From assembly GCA_030531025.1 (NCBI GenBank), contig JAUMTV010000003.1, positions 1-64,000 of the forward strand: a stretch of 64,000 nt of DNA, in the 5' to 3' direction. Positions within the stretch are counted from its first letter, which is position 1. Every line of letters begins with the position of its first letter. Positions 61,323 to 64,000 of this stretch are shown piece by piece. A program made the translations under genes and the position numbers. Under the pieces are notes generated by a model. That model did no database searches. It saw only the letters and a list, made by a program, of their open reading frames with translations, and was not told where the DNA came from. Origin of the DNA: Turicibacter sp. (GTDB taxonomy: Bacteria; Bacillota; Bacilli; MOL361; Turicibacteraceae).

Positions 61323-63506
61323 TTAATCAACTTTTTTCAAGTGAAATTCAAACGCATGAAAATCATTTTTAACTAATGGAATAGATAATCCAACATTCAT
61401 TAGTTCATCTCCACCATAAATTTTATTCGTATTGACTTCATAATAATCAAAATCTGAGTTTAAATAATTCAACTTAAATAAGCAATGACTCTTTATAGGA
61501 TCATAGAACTTTTGGAAAATGACAACTACAGCTTCCGTCTTTTCTGAATTAATTGTTGACCACATAACATAATTATCATTTGGAACATCGTGTCTAAAAA
61601 AGTCTCCATTTTGTATCAATTTTCTGTATTTTTTGATTTCCCTGATTTGATTAGCTATTTCTGTTATTTCATCAACTTGACATTTTGATAAATCTAACTC
61701 ATACCCTATGTTAAATAAACGTGCGACTTGATATCTTGTATTCATTGGCGTTATTCTTCCCGTTTGATGATTAGGTGTAACGCTTATGTGTGCACCCATC
61801 GTAACAGGTGGATATAATAAACTATACCCAGATTGAATAGTCATACGATCAAATGCATCAGTATTATCGCTAGTCCAAATTTGAGGAGTATAATACAACA
61901 TACCTGGGTCAAAACGAGCACCACCACTTGAGCAACCCTCAAATAATACATTAGGATATGCTGAAGTAATCGTATCTAGTACATGATACAGCCCTAATAC
62001 ATAACGATGCCAAATTTCACCCTTTTTATCAACTTCTAAAGTTAGAGAATTAACATCTGTCAATGGTCTATTCATATCCCATTTCACGTACTCAATTCTC
62101 CCATCTTTTAAGTATTCGTGAAATACATCAATGATATATTGTTGTACGTCTTTTCTAGATAGATCTAGTACATACTGATTTCTTCCTTCAATCATAGAAT
62201 AACCTGGAATCTGTAATGCCCAATCTGGGTGTTGAACATATAGATTACTATTTTTTGAAATCATTTCTGGTTCAAACCACAACCCAAATTTTAATCCTTT
62301 TTCATGAATGGTATCAGCAACTTTACTAATTCCTCCTGGTAATTTATTCTCATTACATACCCAGTCTCCCATAGATGATTTACTATCGTTTGATCGACGG
62401 AACCAACCATCATCTAAAACAAATAACTCTATTCCCAATTCCTGTGCGATACTTGATTGTTCATCAATCTTCTCATGAGTAACATCATAATACATTGATT
62501 CCCAAGAATTTAATAATATAGGACGCTCTTGATTGATAAATCTTTGTGGAACTAAGTTGTTTTTGTATAATTTATGAAAATTATAACTCATTCCATTTAG
62601 TCCTTCAGCACTATAATTTAAAACAACTTCAGGTGTTTCAAAAGTTTCACCACACTCTAATAACCACCTAAAATTAGTTGGATTTAATCCCATTTGCGCT
62701 CTTACATTACCAAACTGATCTTTTTCTACCTCTCCTAAGAAACATCCACTGTAAATAAAATGAAATGCAAATACCTCACCTACTTCTTGACATGTATCAG
62801 GAGATAGTAAGGCAAAGAATGGCTGATGTTGAGGACTACTAGCACCTCGAGCACTTTCAATCTTTTGTATTCCTCTGTGGAGTGGGAAGCGATTAATATT
62901 CGCTTCCCTCGTATGTGTTCCATACAATGATAGAAAATCATACTCTTTTGGAGGTAGTTCTAAAGATAAACTTTTTGCGTTAATTATCGAAACCTTATGT
63001 TCTCCAAAATTTTCTATCTTTTGATTTCTAACAATAATTCCTAAATCATTAAATATTGTGTAGTACATATAGACTCTAACTTTAGCAGTATCATCTTCAC
63101 AAATAACTTCTAAAGTTTCTGTCTCTCCATTTTTTGAAAATGTACTCGGTAATCCTTTTATCTCAGGCTTTTCTTTTAAGATTCTCCATTCTTTAAATGT
63201 TAAATTAATCATATCTATTCCATTATCTTGAATAATCGATATGGCAGGTATCCTAAAATCTCCATGTGCTCTTGATGGATATTCAAATGGAAAATTATCA
63301 AAAGATAAGTTTTCAACACTACTTACATGTTGTGTGTTATAACTTCGTTTATAATATTGAAATGAATTAGTCTCTCGATATTCCCTAATTGATTTTCCAA
63401 AATATCTATTAACCAAATACTTATTATCAATAACTTCAAGAATATAGCTGATATAATCATTTTTTATATGTGCGACTAAACCATTTTTTTGAAAATGAAT
63501 TCCCAT
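61323..63506 (-). CDS. Alpha-galactosidase, GH36
   Basis: 727 aa, usual length for GH36. N-terminal beta-sandwich (1-330), then the catalytic barrel: DDGWF(R)RSNDSKSSMGDW, YVKWDMNR (nucleophile Asp at about 475), LFEGCSSGGARFD and WTSDNTDAFDR (acid/base Asp at about 546), and a C-terminal beta domain. Releases galactose from raffinose-type sugars or melibiose in the cytosol. Nine bases downstream of a PTS EIIC gene, so it likely acts on sugar brought in by that system. Core chromosome beyond the islands. Confidence 0.92.
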   Translation of the reverse strand: MGIHFQKNGLVAHIKNDYISYILEVIDNKYLVNRYFGKSIREYRETNSFQYYKRSYNTQHVSSVENLSFDNFPFEYPSRAHGDFRIPAISIIQDNGIDMINLTFKEWRILKEKPEIKGLPSTFSKNGETETLEVICEDDTAKVRVYMYYTIFNDLGIIVRNQKIENFGEHKVSIINAKSLSLELPPKEYDFLSLYGTHTREANINRFPLHRGIQKIESARGASSPQHQPFFALLSPDTCQEVGEVFAFHFIYSGCFLGEVEKDQFGNVRAQMGLNPTNFRWLLECGETFETPEVVLNYSAEGLNGMSYNFHKLYKNNLVPQRFINQERPILLNSWESMYYDVTHEKIDEQSSIAQELGIELFVLDDGWFRRSNDSKSSMGDWVCNENKLPGGISKVADTIHEKGLKFGLWFEPEMISKNSNLYVQHPDWALQIPGYSMIEGRNQYVLDLSRKDVQQYIIDVFHEYLKDGRIEYVKWDMNRPLTDVNSLTLEVDKKGEIWHRYVLGLYHVLDTITSAYPNVLFEGCSSGGARFDPGMLYYTPQIWTSDNTDAFDRMTIQSGYSLLYPPVTMGAHISVTPNHQTGRITPMNTRYQVARLFNIGYELDLSKCQVDEITEIANQIREIKKYRKLIQNGDFFRHDVPNDNYVMWSTINSEKTEAVVVIFQKFYDPIKSHCLFKLNYLNSDFDYYEVNTNKIYGGDELMNVGLSIPLVKNDFHAFEFHLKKVD

Positions 63507-63514
63507 CTATTCGT

Positions 63515-64000
63515 TTACTCTCCTTCTTTTTTAAATCCAACAAAATAAGTTAATACAAATGCAACTCCAAAAGCAACACAATTTACTAATATATACATTG
63601 GTAATTGTGAATTTAAATATAATAGCATCCCAGGAATTCCCGTGATTGACATACCAGTAGCTTTTAATTGGAAAAGTGAAGCTAAAAATCCACCTACTCC
63701 ACCACCTATCATAGCCATGATAAATGGTTTAACATATTTTAAATTAACTCCAAAAACTGCTGGTTCTGTAATTCCTAAAAGTGCTGAGAAGCAAGATGGA
63801 TAAGCAATTTGTTTCGTTTTTGAAGAAATAGACTTCAATCCTACCGCTAGTACTGCACCACCTTGTGCAAAATTCCCACATGATCCAATTGGATTTAAAT
63901 AATTCCAACCATCTTGTGATAACATACTAATTTCTAAAAAGTTTAAAATATGGTGTACACCAAATATTCCTGTTAATTGACCAAAACTTCCATAAATTAG
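63515..64000 (-). CDS. PTS transporter EIIC (C-terminal part; runs off the window)
   Basis: 162 codons, open at the window's end, so the start is not in view. Hydrophobic, with GIFGVHHILNFLE, then GITEPAVFGVNLKYVKPFIMAMIGGGVGG, the EIIC signature of the glucose/sucrose/beta-glucoside-type permeases. Next to GH36, a raffinose- or sucrose-family sugar is the likely substrate. SD and start unknown. Confidence 0.85.
   Translation of the reverse strand, partial: LIYGSFGQLTGIFGVHHILNFLEISMLSQDGWNYLNPIGSCGNFAQGGAVLAVGLKSISSKTKQIAYPSCFSALLGITEPAVFGVNLKYVKPFIMAMIGGGVGGFLASLFQLKATGMSITGIPGMLLYLNSQLPMYILVNCVAFGVAFVLTYFVGFKKEGE

Overview
The window reads as the chromosome of a low-GC Gram-positive bacterium (Firmicutes/Bacillota). 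Shine-Dalgarno sequences are strong (GGAGG), TTG and GTG starts are used, terminators are hairpin plus T-run, and lipoprotein and export signals are of Gram-positive type. The gene content (ThiW-TenA under a TPP riboswitch, a compact GltB, an enoate-reductase/MFS/LysR group) would suit a gut bacterium such as Turicibacter or a relative, but the genus is only a guess. No virion, terminase, relaxase or conjugation gene was recognised anywhere.

Core part 1 (1-15216): the TPP riboswitch-controlled tenA-thiW operon; a small anchored protein; glutamate synthase large subunit; a secreted protein divergent from a VanZ-like membrane protein; an MFS carrier and an OYE-type Fe-S flavoprotein reductase divergent from a LysR regulator; a secreted 3D-domain protein; and the tmRNA gene ssrA (14871-15216).

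Accessory part (15217 to about 61250): a tandem array of integrative islands at the 3' end of ssrA. The last 14 bases of ssrA (CCCCATCTCCACCA) recur at 39429-39442 and 60567-60580 with conserved arms, giving three att junctions. They bound island 1 (about 24.2 kb) and island 2 (about 21.1 kb). Behind the third junction lies a decayed stub of a third element, with a broken RadC gene. Both islands share one plan: left cargo, large serine recombinase, leftward replication operon, a divergent rightward winged-helix-like regulator, a leftward accessory operon (RadC, DpnD/PcfM-like, 122-aa protein, DUF1643, 114/120-aa protein, tiny proteins), then right cargo. The replication genes differ: a D5/P4-type primase-helicase in island 1, a DUF927-type ATPase in island 2. 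The elements look like phage satellites or non-autonomous islands, but the transfer route cannot be read from the sequence.

Cargo. Island 1: a probable nuclease; a WYL regulator; a coupled pair made of a glycine-zipper protein and a membrane-hydrolase-like protein; a lipoprotein plus PH-domain pair; a Mor-like activator; a membrane-anchored 568-aa protein; what looks like a complete RNPP-type peptide quorum-sensing set (TPR regulator, exported pro-peptide, secreted caspase-like protein); an HNH nuclease; and a BglII/BstYI-like nuclease. Island 2: a DUF6602/DUF6414-like pair; a WG-repeat membrane protein plus lipoprotein; a small XRE regulator; an OLD-type ATPase-Toprim protein; and a three-gene ABC three-component (ABC-3C) operon. 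A palindromic 18-bp motif sits at the -35 position of three cargo promoters across both islands.

Core part 2 (61323-64000): a GH36 alpha-galactosidase followed by a PTS EIIC gene cut by the window edge.
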